A DNA stretch of 64,000 bases from Dysgonamonadaceae bacterium (GCA_031253625.1 JAIRVZ010000032.1:1-64000), one strand, 5' to 3'. Positions 36,182 to 45,882 are shown, counted from the stretch's first letter. Notes: generated by a model from the letters alone, not told the origin. Translations and numbers: made by a program.

Positions 36182-37750
36182 TTACTCCAATGTCATCACG
36201 CCCCATCTATATTTTGTTTTGAAGAATCCTATATCAGTGGCTCCCACTAAAAACTTTCCATCACCCAGATAAGTGGATAAAAGAGGTGAGAAGTTTTTTC
36301 CATCGTTGCCTGTGGAAAGTTCTATAAATGATTCTTTTCCATCTTTATCCAACGACAGGCAAACCGTTTTCTTAACCGAACCTAATCTTATTTGTGTAAT
36401 ACCGGACGATGTTAAATTATAAATGAAATTCAGCCTGTCATCCTGATCAATATTTCGTATATAGCCGCCATAGAAATTAGCGGAATTTATCAATCTTTGC
36501 GTTTGAGGTATTTTCTGCACCCACATGATTTTACCTTCTGCATTGTATGTAAGTACGATAATATCATCATAGTAAAAATTGTAAAAGATGGTTTTTCCTG
36601 TTTGGCGGTTGTAAATAGTAGTTATGATTAATTTTTTCTTTTGAATGACATGAGATGTTCCTCCATCCTTACGTTTGATTTTCCCTCCGAAATCGTATCT
36701 AAAATCTTTTTCAAATTCTTTGTCATTATCTATTTTTTCTTCCATTTTTTGAACGGATTTTTCATCCATTCCTTTGGTAAAGAACGATTTGTCAAAATCG
36801 CGACTATCAATACTTCTAATAGATGTTTGTCCTTGGTTGCAGACAATTGAAAAATTACCGACAGCACTCTCATTTCCTTTTTTAGCATATAATCCGATGC
36901 ATACCAATTCATTCTTTTCATTTACATGAAAATCTTGTGCTGTGATGAATTTATCGCCCGAGAGAGACAACTCTTGATTTGTTCCTGTGGAGCCATCTTT
37001 ATTAATGAGTTTTACATACAATTTGCTTCTCTCATAGTGCTTATTGGCATCCTTCGGATCTTCAAAGGCGCGCGAGGTCATGTAGACATTTGCGTCATGG
37101 TCGATTATGTATTTATATAAAAACCATTTCCCTTGAACTTTAGGAATGTCGTCTTCAAATTTCCAGATTTCATTAAATTGCAAATCCAATACCTTAAACC
37201 CATAGCGAAGAATACTGCCGTCTTTGGACTGAAGCGTATAGGATATGAGAATATGTTTCTCATCGTCGGAAAGCCACAAGTCAAAATCGCTGCTTTTCAA
37301 TCCTTTCACATTTTCATAATCAATCTCGGCAATCATTCGAGGGTTATTTTTTAACACAAACTTATTTATATCCACATTTTCTACAAAAAAATAATATTTA
37401 TTTTTCTTGCTGTTTTTGAAAGAAGAAAAGATACAAATCGTATCATTGAGAGTGTTAACTAATCGCCAATCTCGCTCAACGCCTTCTGTTTTAAGCTTTA
37501 ATGGAAGATTTCTTATTTTATTGGCTTTAGCATTATATTCCATTATTTGGGAGACTCCTTGATAGTTTTTTTGAAAATAATAAAAGAGATTTTCATTACC
37601 TTTTAAAAAAGTATAATCCCACATGGATGTTATAAGAGGTTGTTTTGGCTCCGGATTCCATGAAAAATTGGCTCCCGTAGGAGCTTGTGCAAAAAGGGTA
37701 GTTGCAAAGAACAATGTAACAACAAATGAAATAATTACTCTCTGTGTCAT
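36182..37750 (-). CDS. Uncharacterised secreted 522-aa protein
   Basis: A signal peptide (MTQRVIISFVVTLFFATTLFAQ) leads a long beta-rich protein with no motif I recognise. Repeating strand patterns such as KVLDLQFNEIWKFEDDI and VLTYNAEGKIMWVQKIPQ suggest a beta-propeller. It is the last of four minus-strand genes starting with parC, with a 25-base gap to its neighbour. Confidence 0.7.
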   Translation of the reverse strand: MTQRVIISFVVTLFFATTLFAQAPTGANFSWNPEPKQPLITSMWDYTFLKGNENLFYYFQKNYQGVSQIMEYNAKANKIRNLPLKLKTEGVERDWRLVNTLNDTICIFSSFKNSKKNKYYFFVENVDINKFVLKNNPRMIAEIDYENVKGLKSSDFDLWLSDDEKHILISYTLQSKDGSILRYGFKVLDLQFNEIWKFEDDIPKVQGKWFLYKYIIDHDANVYMTSRAFEDPKDANKHYERSKLYVKLINKDGSTGTNQELSLSGDKFITAQDFHVNEKNELVCIGLYAKKGNESAVGNFSIVCNQGQTSIRSIDSRDFDKSFFTKGMDEKSVQKMEEKIDNDKEFEKDFRYDFGGKIKRKDGGTSHVIQKKKLIITTIYNRQTGKTIFYNFYYDDIIVLTYNAEGKIMWVQKIPQTQRLINSANFYGGYIRNIDQDDRLNFIYNLTSSGITQIRLGSVKKTVCLSLDKDGKESFIELSTGNDGKNFSPLLSTYLGDGKFLVGATDIGFFKTKYRWGVMTLE

Positions 37751-37775
37751 AATTGTATTGTATTAAAATTAAACA

Positions 37776-38447
37776 TTAAAACCAGTATCCTATTTTTACA
37801 GAAATAGGGAAAGTAAGATATAATATGTCGGGATAAGATCCTTCCAATCCAAGATTCTCAGGATAATCATACCTGTCTTCCGCATTAAAAACATAACTTT
37901 TTTTGTCAATAGAAAATTGACAAGTTAATGCAATTCCGGCAGAAATATCTATCGTCAACCGGTTATCAAACATCCATTGTTTTCCCAAAGCCAATCCTCC
38001 ATCGAATAAAACTAATTGTCCCGGGTAAATTCGTAAAGAAAGAGGAAATGAAACATAGTAGGCTTCAAAACCATTTCCTTGATTGCTAAATAGTTTTTGG
38101 CTAAATGCGTTGAGAATTTTTGGCGACAAATGCAAGCTGCCTCCCAGACGGGGCGATTTTAATGAGTTTTGTCCCAGATCTCCTCCATATATTAAAGGAC
38201 GATTGTAGAAAGGCAGAACCACTCCCGCTCCCATCTCCAATGAAAAATTACGGCTAAACAGATGTTCCCAAATGAACGGAACAGTACCTTGATAGATTAA
38301 AACAGGGTCTGTTTTCAGAATGTTGGTAGCTTTAGCACGTCCTCCATCATCAAGATATTGTGCAATAGAATTTGTCTGATTGACGTCCTGTGCTATGACA
38401 CTACTGCTGAATATTACCAAAAAGATTAAAAAAAATAATTTCTTCAC
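37776..38447 (-). CDS. Secreted outer-membrane-like protein, copy 2 of a paralogous pair
   Basis: A 223-residue protein with a signal peptide (MKKLFFLIFLVIFSSSVIAQ) and barrel-like strands ending in an aromatic residue (SVKIGYWF), as outer-membrane barrels often do. The segment IWEHLFSRNFSLEMGAGVVL corresponds to LYEHRFSDKFGLEGGAGFLL in the gene just upstream, so the two are paralogues. Function unknown. Confidence 0.7.
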   Translation of the reverse strand: MKKLFFLIFLVIFSSSVIAQDVNQTNSIAQYLDDGGRAKATNILKTDPVLIYQGTVPFIWEHLFSRNFSLEMGAGVVLPFYNRPLIYGGDLGQNSLKSPRLGGSLHLSPKILNAFSQKLFSNQGNGFEAYYVSFPLSLRIYPGQLVLFDGGLALGKQWMFDNRLTIDISAGIALTCQFSIDKKSYVFNAEDRYDYPENLGLEGSYPDILYLTFPISVKIGYWF

Positions 38448-38466
38448 AAAACAATATATTTATTAG

Positions 38467-39096
38467 TTATTTTAATGCACAACCAAAGATTAACGACAAA
38501 TTAATTTGTGGGATAACTTTATTGTCAGAACTGAGCGGATTAGGATCCATCTCATACAGCAAGGGATAATTTTTTGATGGCCATTGAAAAAGAAGCCCTG
38601 CACTGGCTGAAATTTCAATAAAAACCTTTTGGGATAAAAAGAAGGTGTATCCACCTCCATAGCCGATTTCGCCTGTGGTTAGATGTTGATATTGTCTGAA
38701 TCTGAAAAACGGGAAATGAGCTATGTCGGAAAGAAACCAATGAGTATAAAATCGAGGCTTAAGCATCAAACTGAACCCGGCATTGCTTTTGAAATCGTCT
38801 CGACGCTCAACACCGACAATCGACATAATGGAAAATTCTGTTGGTTGAAGTAAAAAACCTGCTCCGCCTTCAAGTCCGAACTTATCGGAAAATCGGTGTT
38901 CATACAGCAAGGCAAGATCGCCTGCTGCGAGAGAAATCAAATCCGTTTTGATCGTATTTTCAAAATAAGTTGATCCTTTTTTTTCCGGATACACTTCTTT
39001 CTGATAATAGTATGATTTTTGCGACAGCAAACTTCCTGCCATCAAAAATGCAAAGCAAATCGTCATAACATACTTCAAAAAGTCTGTCTTTTTCAT
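38467..39096 (-). CDS. Secreted outer-membrane-like protein, copy 1 of a paralogous pair
   Basis: The ATG at 39096 gives a signal peptide (MKKTDFLKYVMTICFAFLMAGSLLSQ) and 209 residues, beginning 4 bases after the parC stop. The protein has the KTD(L/P)...EH.FS..F.LE.GAG pattern shared with the next gene and beta-barrel-like strands to the C-terminus (NLSLIFGCALK). Function unknown; co-transcription with parC is likely from spacing. Confidence 0.7.
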   Translation of the reverse strand: MKKTDFLKYVMTICFAFLMAGSLLSQKSYYYQKEVYPEKKGSTYFENTIKTDLISLAAGDLALLYEHRFSDKFGLEGGAGFLLQPTEFSIMSIVGVERRDDFKSNAGFSLMLKPRFYTHWFLSDIAHFPFFRFRQYQHLTTGEIGYGGGYTFFLSQKVFIEISASAGLLFQWPSKNYPLLYEMDPNPLSSDNKVIPQINLSLIFGCALK

Positions 39097-39100
39097 AATC

Positions 39101-41812
39101 TTAATCAAACAATTTTCCTTGCCCAAGAATTTCGTCTAAAATATCCGAGGGCGATTTTTCTTCTTCGGAAATAATATCTACTTCGATTGACACTTCCGTT
39201 TGCTCCGGTTCGAGGAAACGGGTAGGTTCCAACTCGTTAACCGTACTGATTTCGTAAGTAGTGAGGCGTTTTCCTTTGGCCTTGTAACTTTTGACTGCGA
39301 TAAATTCTTCCGCATCTACTACCATTGATTCCCTGAAACTGTCATGTCCGCCATATACTACTTCGATACGAGGATATATTTCATCGGTGAGCAAAATAAG
39401 ATTTGAATTGCCGTTATCACCTAAAAAGTTCATTTTTCTTGAGGTTTCCTCAAATATAAATCTTTTAAGATAAGGCTTTCCTTCCTGATCGGCATCGAAC
39501 AGAGCAGCAGACCATATTTTGTTAACATTGAATTTTTCAATAATCAGTATGTTGTCTTCGTAGTGATTGCTTACATCGAAATTACTTGTATAAAATTCGC
39601 CATTTTGACACACAACTAAAATCAAATCATTAGCGAAAAATTCGCCCAACAATTCGCCCCGTCCTTCGTAATTCAAACGCAGTACGTCGCGGTCGAACCA
39701 AACTTCGCGTCCGCCCAGTGTAGAACCGCCTTTTTGTTTCAGTGAGATCTTATGCACCTCGGCTTTAGTCAGGATATTACCCATAGATTGACGTCCTTTG
39801 ATAGCAATTTCACTGAAATTTTTGTCGAAAACGAGTAATTTCTGACGAGGTTTCGGTTTAAGGATAACCTTGATTGTTTCGGCCTCACCATTGGGATTGG
39901 CAGAAAAATAAATGATGCGACTTCCGGGAGTGCCTTGTGTCAAATCGTATTCTTTATCACGAGTAACTCCTGTTACGTTAAAACGTTTGATGTAATATGG
40001 AACAACTTTTCCATCGCGATAAATCACATTGTAAATGGTGCGATTGTCGTTCTTTTTGAATACGTTGATGTAGAGGATATTTTTCCCGACGAACAATTTT
40101 TCGGCAACTTTCACCACTTTATATTTTCCGTCGCGGAAGAAGATGATAATATCGTCGATATCCGAACAGTTACAAACATATTCGTCTTTTTTCAATCCGT
40201 AGCCGATAAAACCTTCTTCGCGGTTGATATACAGTTTTTCGTTGGCCTCTACTACTTTTGTTGCCTCAATCGTGTCGAAACTGCGGATTTCCGTTTTGCG
40301 AAGATGGTCTTTGCCGTATTTTTCTTTCAAGTTGGCAAACCAATCGATTGTATATTCTACGATATGGTTGAGATGAAAATCGATTTGTTCTATTTGTGTT
40401 TTGTAAGAGGCGATTTGTTCTTCGGCTTTATCTTTATTGAATTTCAGGATACGCCCCATTTTGATTTCCATCAAACGCAAAATATCGTCGCGTGTGATTT
40501 CGCGAATAAATGAAGGCTTGAACGGAGTCAGTCTTTTATCGATATGCGCGACGGCCTCGTCCATTGTTTTGGCGTTTTCAAATTCTTTATCTTTATAGAT
40601 ACGTTCCTCGATAAATATTCTTTCTAAAGATGCAAAAAGCAGACTTTCCAATAATTCTCCTTTTTGAATCTCCAATTCCATCCGGAGCAGTAGCAAAGTG
40701 TTATCTGTGCAATATTTCAGTACATTGGAAATGCACAAGAAATGCGGCTTGTTATTTTCGATAATACAGCAATTCGGAGAAATACTGATTTCGCAATCGG
40801 TAAAAGCATAAAGCGCATCGATTGTTTTATCCGAAGAAACTCCGGGGGCCAAATGGATAACAATTTCCGCGTTTTTGGCAGTCATATCGTCGACTTTGCG
40901 AATCTTGATTTTACCTTTTTCATTGGCTTTTAAGATAGATTCGGTCAAAGAAGAAGTCGTTTTACCGAAAGGTATTTCGGTTACGGAAAGCGTTTTGTTA
41001 TCGACTTTATTGATTTTTGCGCGTACTTTCACGGAACCACCTCTTTCTCCGTCGTTGTATTTGCCGACGTCGATATATCCTCCTGTCAGAAAATCGGGAT
41101 ATAAAGTGAAACCTTCGTTTTTAAGGTGAGCGATAGAGGCATCCAACAATTCGTTGAAGTTATGAGGCAATATTTTTGATGAAAGTCCGACGGCAATACC
41201 CTCCACTCCTTGCGTTAATAATAATGGAAATTTAACGGGAAGTGTTATCGGCTCTTTGTTACGTCCATCGTAAGAAAGTTTCCAATCGGTTGTTTTGGGA
41301 TTAAAGACAACTTCGAGTGCGAATTTCGAAAGACGAGCCTCGATATAACGAGGAGCAGCAGCGCCATCTCCGGTCAGGATATTTCCCCAGTTTCCTTGGC
41401 AATCGATTAACAAGTCTTTTTGTCCGAGCTGCACAAGTGCATCACCGATTGAGGCGTCGCCATGCGGGTGAAACTTCATGGTTTCTCCCACGATATTTGC
41501 CACTTTGTTGTAGCGACCGTCTTCTAAGCGACGCATCGTATGAAGAATTCTTCGTTGTACGGGTTTCAATCCGTCGTTGATATGCGGAACGGCACGCTCC
41601 AGAATAACATAAGATGCGTAATCCAAAAACCAGTTTTGGTACATTCCCGACAAGTGGTGTTTTATTATTCCGTCTCCACCGGTTGGAACTTTATAATCGG
41701 AATGAGTGGTTGAAGAAGATTCGTTTTCTTCGTTGCTATTATGTTCAGGAGGTTCCTCGCTGTGCTCGGAATGACGATCAGGTACTTCTTCGTTTAACTC
41801 TTCGATGCTCAT
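39101..41812 (-). CDS. parC: DNA topoisomerase IV subunit A
   Basis: A 903-residue type IIA topoisomerase A subunit. The winged-helix core shows RAVPHINDGLKPVQRRILHTM, the quinolone-region GDASIGDALVQL and the catalytic tyrosine in AAPRYIEARLS; a divergent beta-pinwheel domain makes up the C-terminal part. It is called ParC rather than GyrA because the GyrA box is not apparent and the length and start fit Bacteroidetes ParC. No parE is adjacent. Residues about 12-22 (DRHSEHSEEPP) are encoded by a dispersed palindromic repeat unit, lying in a low-complexity acidic N-terminal extension. TATCTTTG lies upstream. Confidence 0.9.
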   Translation of the reverse strand: MSIEELNEEVPDRHSEHSEEPPEHNSNEENESSSTTHSDYKVPTGGDGIIKHHLSGMYQNWFLDYASYVILERAVPHINDGLKPVQRRILHTMRRLEDGRYNKVANIVGETMKFHPHGDASIGDALVQLGQKDLLIDCQGNWGNILTGDGAAAPRYIEARLSKFALEVVFNPKTTDWKLSYDGRNKEPITLPVKFPLLLTQGVEGIAVGLSSKILPHNFNELLDASIAHLKNEGFTLYPDFLTGGYIDVGKYNDGERGGSVKVRAKINKVDNKTLSVTEIPFGKTTSSLTESILKANEKGKIKIRKVDDMTAKNAEIVIHLAPGVSSDKTIDALYAFTDCEISISPNCCIIENNKPHFLCISNVLKYCTDNTLLLLRMELEIQKGELLESLLFASLERIFIEERIYKDKEFENAKTMDEAVAHIDKRLTPFKPSFIREITRDDILRLMEIKMGRILKFNKDKAEEQIASYKTQIEQIDFHLNHIVEYTIDWFANLKEKYGKDHLRKTEIRSFDTIEATKVVEANEKLYINREEGFIGYGLKKDEYVCNCSDIDDIIIFFRDGKYKVVKVAEKLFVGKNILYINVFKKNDNRTIYNVIYRDGKVVPYYIKRFNVTGVTRDKEYDLTQGTPGSRIIYFSANPNGEAETIKVILKPKPRQKLLVFDKNFSEIAIKGRQSMGNILTKAEVHKISLKQKGGSTLGGREVWFDRDVLRLNYEGRGELLGEFFANDLILVVCQNGEFYTSNFDVSNHYEDNILIIEKFNVNKIWSAALFDADQEGKPYLKRFIFEETSRKMNFLGDNGNSNLILLTDEIYPRIEVVYGGHDSFRESMVVDAEEFIAVKSYKAKGKRLTTYEISTVNELEPTRFLEPEQTEVSIEVDIISEEEKSPSDILDEILGQGKLFD
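41748..41777. repeat. Dispersed repeat unit inside the parC coding sequence
   Basis: On the minus strand the DNA reads CGTCATTCCGAGCACAGCGA followed by GGAACCTCC. This is the form of a repeat that is common between genes in many bacteria, and a relative of the CGTCATTGCGAGG units at 33.7 kb. Here it is in frame in the N-terminal extension of ParC. Confidence 0.6.
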
Positions 41813-41855
41813 AGAATAGATTATTTAGCATTGTAAAAACATTCAAAAACGATGA

Positions 41856-41863
41856 CAAAGATA
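41856..41863 (-). promoter_or_regulatory. -7 box TATCTTTG, parC
   Basis: The minus strand reads TATCTTTG, an exact TAnnTTTG match, 43 bases before the parC start. Confidence 0.5.
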
Positions 41864-41905
41864 ATCTTTAATTATATGTAGATAGTACTTCTTAGCTTAA
41901 AATTC

Positions 41906-41913
41906 TATATTTG
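41906..41913 (+). promoter_or_regulatory. -7 box TATATTTG, HlyD/ABC exporter operon
   Basis: TATATTTG on the plus strand is an exact TAnnTTTG match. Transcription from here would carry a leader of about 320 bases containing several hairpins and structured element B before the HlyD start at 42244. Confidence 0.5.
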
Positions 41914-42060
41914 CAAACGCAACAGTTCATTTTGGGAACTAAAATACTTGAAGTGTTAGGAATAATAACTACATTTGCCGTGCCGGTGAATTCATAACCG
42001 GCATAACTTATTGGTAAAATCAAACATGGAAAGTGTTTGACTTATTTCTCTCAAGTGAAA
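41914..42060 (+). other. Leader segment with hairpins, upstream of element B
   Basis: No ORF. It contains hairpins GTTC-attttgg-GAAC (near 41932), TGCCGGT-gaattcat-AACCGGCA (near 41983-42005) and TCAAACA-tggaaag-TGTTTGA (near 42020-42040). Element A at 543 is also preceded by two hairpins, though their sequences differ. Confidence 0.4.
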
Positions 42061-42225
42061 TCTAGTAAATTTTGGAGTGAGAGTAAGTTGAATAGTTCTC
42101 ATGCCTTTACAGGCGTGGACTGTTGCTTATTTTAACTCCAAGGCATACTAGAGCCCCACTTGATAAAGTATGGCAAAGGTTCACGCTTTCTTCTTGTAAA
42201 ACAATCTCCTTTTTTGAACCAGAGG
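42061..42225 (+). promoter_or_regulatory. Structured leader element B (paralogue of the element at 543-718)
   Basis: Stems: 42061-42067 with 42146-42152 (TCTAGTA), 42072-42078 with 42135-42141 (TTGGAGT), and the terminal hairpin 42100-42105 with 42112-42117. The 3' arm GCGTGGAC (42113-42120) also pairs with GTTCACGC (42179-42186). In element A the same two places read GCGTGGG and CCCACGC, so the pairing is kept by paired changes. CCAGAGG ends 18 bases before the HlyD start. Such covariation supports an RNA fold; the ligand or partner, if any, is unknown. Confidence 0.6.
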
Positions 42226-42243
42226 ATAATTGACATTCGCTGT

Positions 42244-43401
42244 ATGAAGCAATTATTTCCTGTCGAAATTGTCGAAAATTCCGTTCAAACACACTGGACA
42301 AAACGACATTCCAAATCTAAAATCATTTATTTCATTATTATTGTCAGTCTGATAGCCACTTTGGGCAGCTTGCCTTTTATTTATGTAGATGTATCCATAC
42401 AAAGCAGAGGGATAGTCAGGTCGGTAAATGAGAACAATAGCATACAATCGGTTGTTTATGCGGAAATTGTAAAAATAGAAATATTTGAAAACAAAGCTGT
42501 TAATGCCGGAGATACCCTGATATGGCTCAGAACTGATGAATTAGATGAACAAATATGCAGATTAGAAGAAAGGCAAATCGAAAACAGCTTATTTATAAAG
42601 GATTTGAACAATTTACTGTCGAATTCACACAAAAATGTATCAACGCCCAAATACAAATCCGAGTTGGTGCAGTATAGAACCAAACTTGCGGAACAAGATG
42701 TAATATTAAAACAAACCAAAACAGCATATGAAATATCGAAAACTCTTTATGAAAAAGGGATTGAAGCACGGTTTGAACATCAGCAAACAGAAAGCAAATA
42801 CCAATCTTCCAAATCGCAAAAGGAACTGGTTCACCGGCAGCAAATGAATAACTGGCAAGCCGAAATGACACGCTTGGAATACGAGAACAAAGATTTGCAC
42901 TCTCAACTACAACAATTGATAAAAAGAAAAAAGCAATATATCATAACAGCTCCTGTCGGCGGGAATATTGTACAATATAATAGTATTCAACCCGGCAATT
43001 TTACACAAACAGGACAGACTATTGCCCAAATCACTATATCCGATACTCTATTAATCGAATGTTATATATCTTCTGCCGACATTGGCTATATCGAAAAAGG
43101 GCAAAAAATACAGGTGCAAGTCGATACCTATAACTATCAACAATGGGGACTTTTAGAAGGAAAAGTCGCAGAAATTTTGCCCGATATAGCAGAAATAAAT
43201 AATATGCCATGTTTCCGGGTCAGGTGTGCAATGAACAGCAATTATTTAGAATTGCCCAACGGATATAAGGGTTATATGAAAAAAGGCATGACCATTACAG
43301 GCAGGTTTTTCCTGACAAGACGTTCATTGCTTCAACTGTTATTCGACAAGATAGACGATTGGATGAATCCTAAAATAATAAACCATGGGAATAAAAGTTA
43401 A
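42244..43401 (+). CDS. HlyD-family periplasmic adaptor of a peptide exporter
   Basis: A 385-residue membrane-fusion protein. The start at 42244 (MKQLFPVEIVENSVQTHW) replaces the track's earlier start, which lies in the structured leader. It has a short cytoplasmic N-terminus, one membrane helix (about 27-49, IIYFIIIVSLIATLGSLPFIYV), a biotinyl-lipoyl half-domain, a long alpha-hairpin coiled coil (about 95-225), the second half-domain (ITAPVGGNIVQYNSIQPGNF) and a beta-barrel region. Such adaptors join an inner-membrane ABC exporter to an outer-membrane channel. The gene overlaps the C39-ABC exporter gene by 17 bases. No TolC-like gene is adjacent. Confidence 0.9.
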   Translation: MKQLFPVEIVENSVQTHWTKRHSKSKIIYFIIIVSLIATLGSLPFIYVDVSIQSRGIVRSVNENNSIQSVVYAEIVKIEIFENKAVNAGDTLIWLRTDELDEQICRLEERQIENSLFIKDLNNLLSNSHKNVSTPKYKSELVQYRTKLAEQDVILKQTKTAYEISKTLYEKGIEARFEHQQTESKYQSSKSQKELVHRQQMNNWQAEMTRLEYENKDLHSQLQQLIKRKKQYIITAPVGGNIVQYNSIQPGNFTQTGQTIAQITISDTLLIECYISSADIGYIEKGQKIQVQVDTYNYQQWGLLEGKVAEILPDIAEINNMPCFRVRCAMNSNYLELPNGYKGYMKKGMTITGRFFLTRRSLLQLLFDKIDDWMNPKIINHGNKS

Positions 43402-45541
43402 ACAACGCGATATAACAGATTGCGGAGCAGCCTGTATAGCCTCCGTTTCGGAATATTACAAACTGAAATTACCTGTCGCAAAAATTCGACAAATAGCAGG
43501 AACAGACCAAAAAGGAACAAATGTTTTGGGAATGATTAAAGCTGCCGAGCAGTTGGGTTTTGAGGCCAAAGGCGTGAAAGGCACAATCGATTCGCTTTCT
43601 AAAATTCCCTTGCCGGCAATAGCGCATATTCTTGTAAATGGGATACTTCAGCATTATGTAGTTATTTATTCCATCTCAAGGGGCAAGGTAAAGTATATGA
43701 ATCCGTCAGATGGTAAAATACATAAAACGAGTGTTGAAGATTTTGCAAAAATATGGACAGGCGTACTCGTTTTGCTTATACCTTGCGATGATTTCAAACC
43801 GGCCAATGAGAAAATCTCAAATCTGTCGCGCTTTTTCTTCCTGTTGCGCCCGCACAAAGGCATATTGCTGCAATGTTTGGTTGGAGCCATTATTTATACT
43901 GCATTGGGGTTATCCACTTCTATTTATGTAGGTAAGATAACCGATTATGTGCTGATTGGCGGCAATACAAACCTGTTGAACCTGATGAGTATGGGTATGC
44001 TCGTCATACTGGTATTGAGGGTTCTTTTGTCGGTATTTCAAAGCTTGTTCATGTTGAACACAGGGCAGCAAATAGACGCCCGGCTTATACTTGGCTATTA
44101 CAAACACCTGCTGAAACTACCGCAACGTTTTTTCGATACTATGAGGGTAGGGGAAATTATTTCCCGCGTGAATGATGCCGTAAAAATCAGGGCGTTTATC
44201 AATGACGTTGCTATTGCGTTAATCGTGAATGTTTTTATTGTGATATTCTCATTTGCGTTGATGTTTATATACAGTTGGAAATTGGCTTTGGTGATACTCA
44301 TCACAATTCCACTTTATGCAATTATTTATTTTATTGTAAACAAGTTGAATAAAAAGCAGGAACGCAAAGTGATGGAAAGCGCCGCCGAATTGGAAAGCCA
44401 GCTGGTTGAATCTCTTAACTTGGTAAAAACAATCAAGCAATTCGGGGTCGAAGAATTTACCAACCTGAAAACGGAAAATCGTTTTATCAAGTTGCTCAAT
44501 ACGGTTTATCGCTCAGGAATCAACTCCATATTTTCCGGTGAAAGTTCCGGATTTATCAATTTTCTTTTCACGATAATTTTATTATGGACAGGTGCATATT
44601 TGGTGTTGGATAATGAACTGACAGCCGGAACCTTGTTTTCGTTTTATGCCATTATCGGTTATTTTACCTCTCCGATAGCGTCGCTGATTGGCGTAAACAA
44701 AACAGTTCAGAATGCTTTGATAGCAGCCGACCGTCTTTTTGAAATTATGGATTTGGAAAGAGAAAGCGACGACGACAAAGAAAAGATAACATTTAACCCC
44801 GAATTAACCGGAAATATCCTGTTTGACAACATTTCCTTTAGTTATGGAACGCGCACACAAGTCTTCGAAAATTTCACATTAGAAATACCCAAAGGAAAAA
44901 TAACGGCTATCATCGGAGAAAGCGGTTCGGGAAAAACAACGCTTGCCGTACTTTTACAAAAACTGTATACGCTTAATGGCGGAAAGATACGCATCGGAGA
45001 ACACAACATCAACTATTTCAGCAATAGCAGCATACGCGAATGTGTGGCTACCGTGCCTCAGCAAATTGATTTATTTTCGGGAACAATCATCGAAAATATA
45101 GCTTTAGGAGAGTTTAATCCGGATATGGAGCGAGTTATTGAAATCTGTAAAAATCTGGGCATTATGCAATTGATAGAAAACCTTCCCGGAGGCTTTGCCG
45201 CCCGCATCGGCGAGCATGGCGTAGGATTATCGGGTGGAGAAAAACAACGGATTGCCATTGCAAGAGCATTATATCGCCAACCCGAAATATTGATTATGGA
45301 CGAGGCGACTTCTTCGTTAGATTCGGATTCGGAATATTGTGTACAGCAAACTATCTCGAATTACAACCGGCAGGGAAAAACGGTAATTATCATTGCTCAT
45401 CGTTTAAGTACAGTTATGTCGGCAGATAAAATTGTAATTCTCGAAAAAGGAAAGCTAATCGAAGAAGGTACCCATGCTCAACTTTACAAAGAAGGCACAA
45501 TATATTATGATATGTGGCAAAAACAAATCCCGGTTACATGA
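43385..45541 (+). CDS. C39 peptidase-containing ABC exporter (PCAT)
   Basis: A 718-residue ABC transporter with an N-terminal cysteine peptidase that cuts double-glycine leaders while exporting the peptide. The C39 domain (about 1-135) has the catalytic cysteine in QRDITDCGAACIASV and the histidine in LQHYVVIYSI. Six membrane helices follow (about 160-440), then the nucleotide-binding domain with Walker A IIGESGSGKTTLAV, signature LSGGEKQR, Walker B ILIMDEATSSLD and H-loop IIAHRLS. Its likely cargoes are the two GG-leader peptides encoded at 45961 and 48080. It overlaps both neighbours, so the operon is tight. Confidence 0.95.
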   Translation: MGIKVKQRDITDCGAACIASVSEYYKLKLPVAKIRQIAGTDQKGTNVLGMIKAAEQLGFEAKGVKGTIDSLSKIPLPAIAHILVNGILQHYVVIYSISRGKVKYMNPSDGKIHKTSVEDFAKIWTGVLVLLIPCDDFKPANEKISNLSRFFFLLRPHKGILLQCLVGAIIYTALGLSTSIYVGKITDYVLIGGNTNLLNLMSMGMLVILVLRVLLSVFQSLFMLNTGQQIDARLILGYYKHLLKLPQRFFDTMRVGEIISRVNDAVKIRAFINDVAIALIVNVFIVIFSFALMFIYSWKLALVILITIPLYAIIYFIVNKLNKKQERKVMESAAELESQLVESLNLVKTIKQFGVEEFTNLKTENRFIKLLNTVYRSGINSIFSGESSGFINFLFTIILLWTGAYLVLDNELTAGTLFSFYAIIGYFTSPIASLIGVNKTVQNALIAADRLFEIMDLERESDDDKEKITFNPELTGNILFDNISFSYGTRTQVFENFTLEIPKGKITAIIGESGSGKTTLAVLLQKLYTLNGGKIRIGEHNINYFSNSSIRECVATVPQQIDLFSGTIIENIALGEFNPDMERVIEICKNLGIMQLIENLPGGFAARIGEHGVGLSGGEKQRIAIARALYRQPEILIMDEATSSLDSDSEYCVQQTISNYNRQGKTVIIIAHRLSTVMSADKIVILEKGKLIEEGTHAQLYKEGTIYYDMWQKQIPVT

Positions 45542-45882
45542 ATATTTTCAATACAATAGAACGAATAAACCGGTTACATGTTTTGATAAAGACAGGCAGA
45601 ACCGGAAATCCCGAAACTTTGGCAAAGCGATTGGGAATAAGCAGGGCAAGCCTGTATAATTTGCTCGAAGAATTAAAATCCGTTAAAGCTCCGATAGCAT
45701 ATTCACGCACTCTTGAATCTTTCTTATATACAAAAGAGTTTAATTTAGAACTGAAGTATATTGTTGAAATTGAAATGAATGAAGAATTAACAAAAATTAA
45801 CGGCGGCGAATATTCTTTTTTTCTTCCGTATAATTTTTTAGACGGAAGGATGATATTTTTGCCTCATCTGACAAATTTTTAA
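45538..45882 (+). CDS. Small winged-helix (HTH_11-like) protein
   Basis: A 114-residue protein whose ATG overlaps the exporter stop (ATGA). The N-terminal half is a helix-turn-helix (TGNPETLAKRLGISRASLYNLLEELKSVKAPIAYSR, about 22-57); the C-terminal half is short and beta-rich (FNLELKYIVEIEMNE). No ligand domain is recognised. From its place between exporter and precursor it is a good candidate for the local regulator, possibly acting on the GTGCACAT sequences in front of the two precursor genes. That role is inference. Confidence 0.75.
   Translation: MNIFNTIERINRLHVLIKTGRTGNPETLAKRLGISRASLYNLLEELKSVKAPIAYSRTLESFLYTKEFNLELKYIVEIEMNEELTKINGGEYSFFLPYNFLDGRMIFLPHLTNF

Noticed and set aside
41614-41814. 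Plus-strand ORF containing VPRCARNDDQ
   Set aside because: It is the chance translation of the dispersed repeat opposite the ParC N-terminus.
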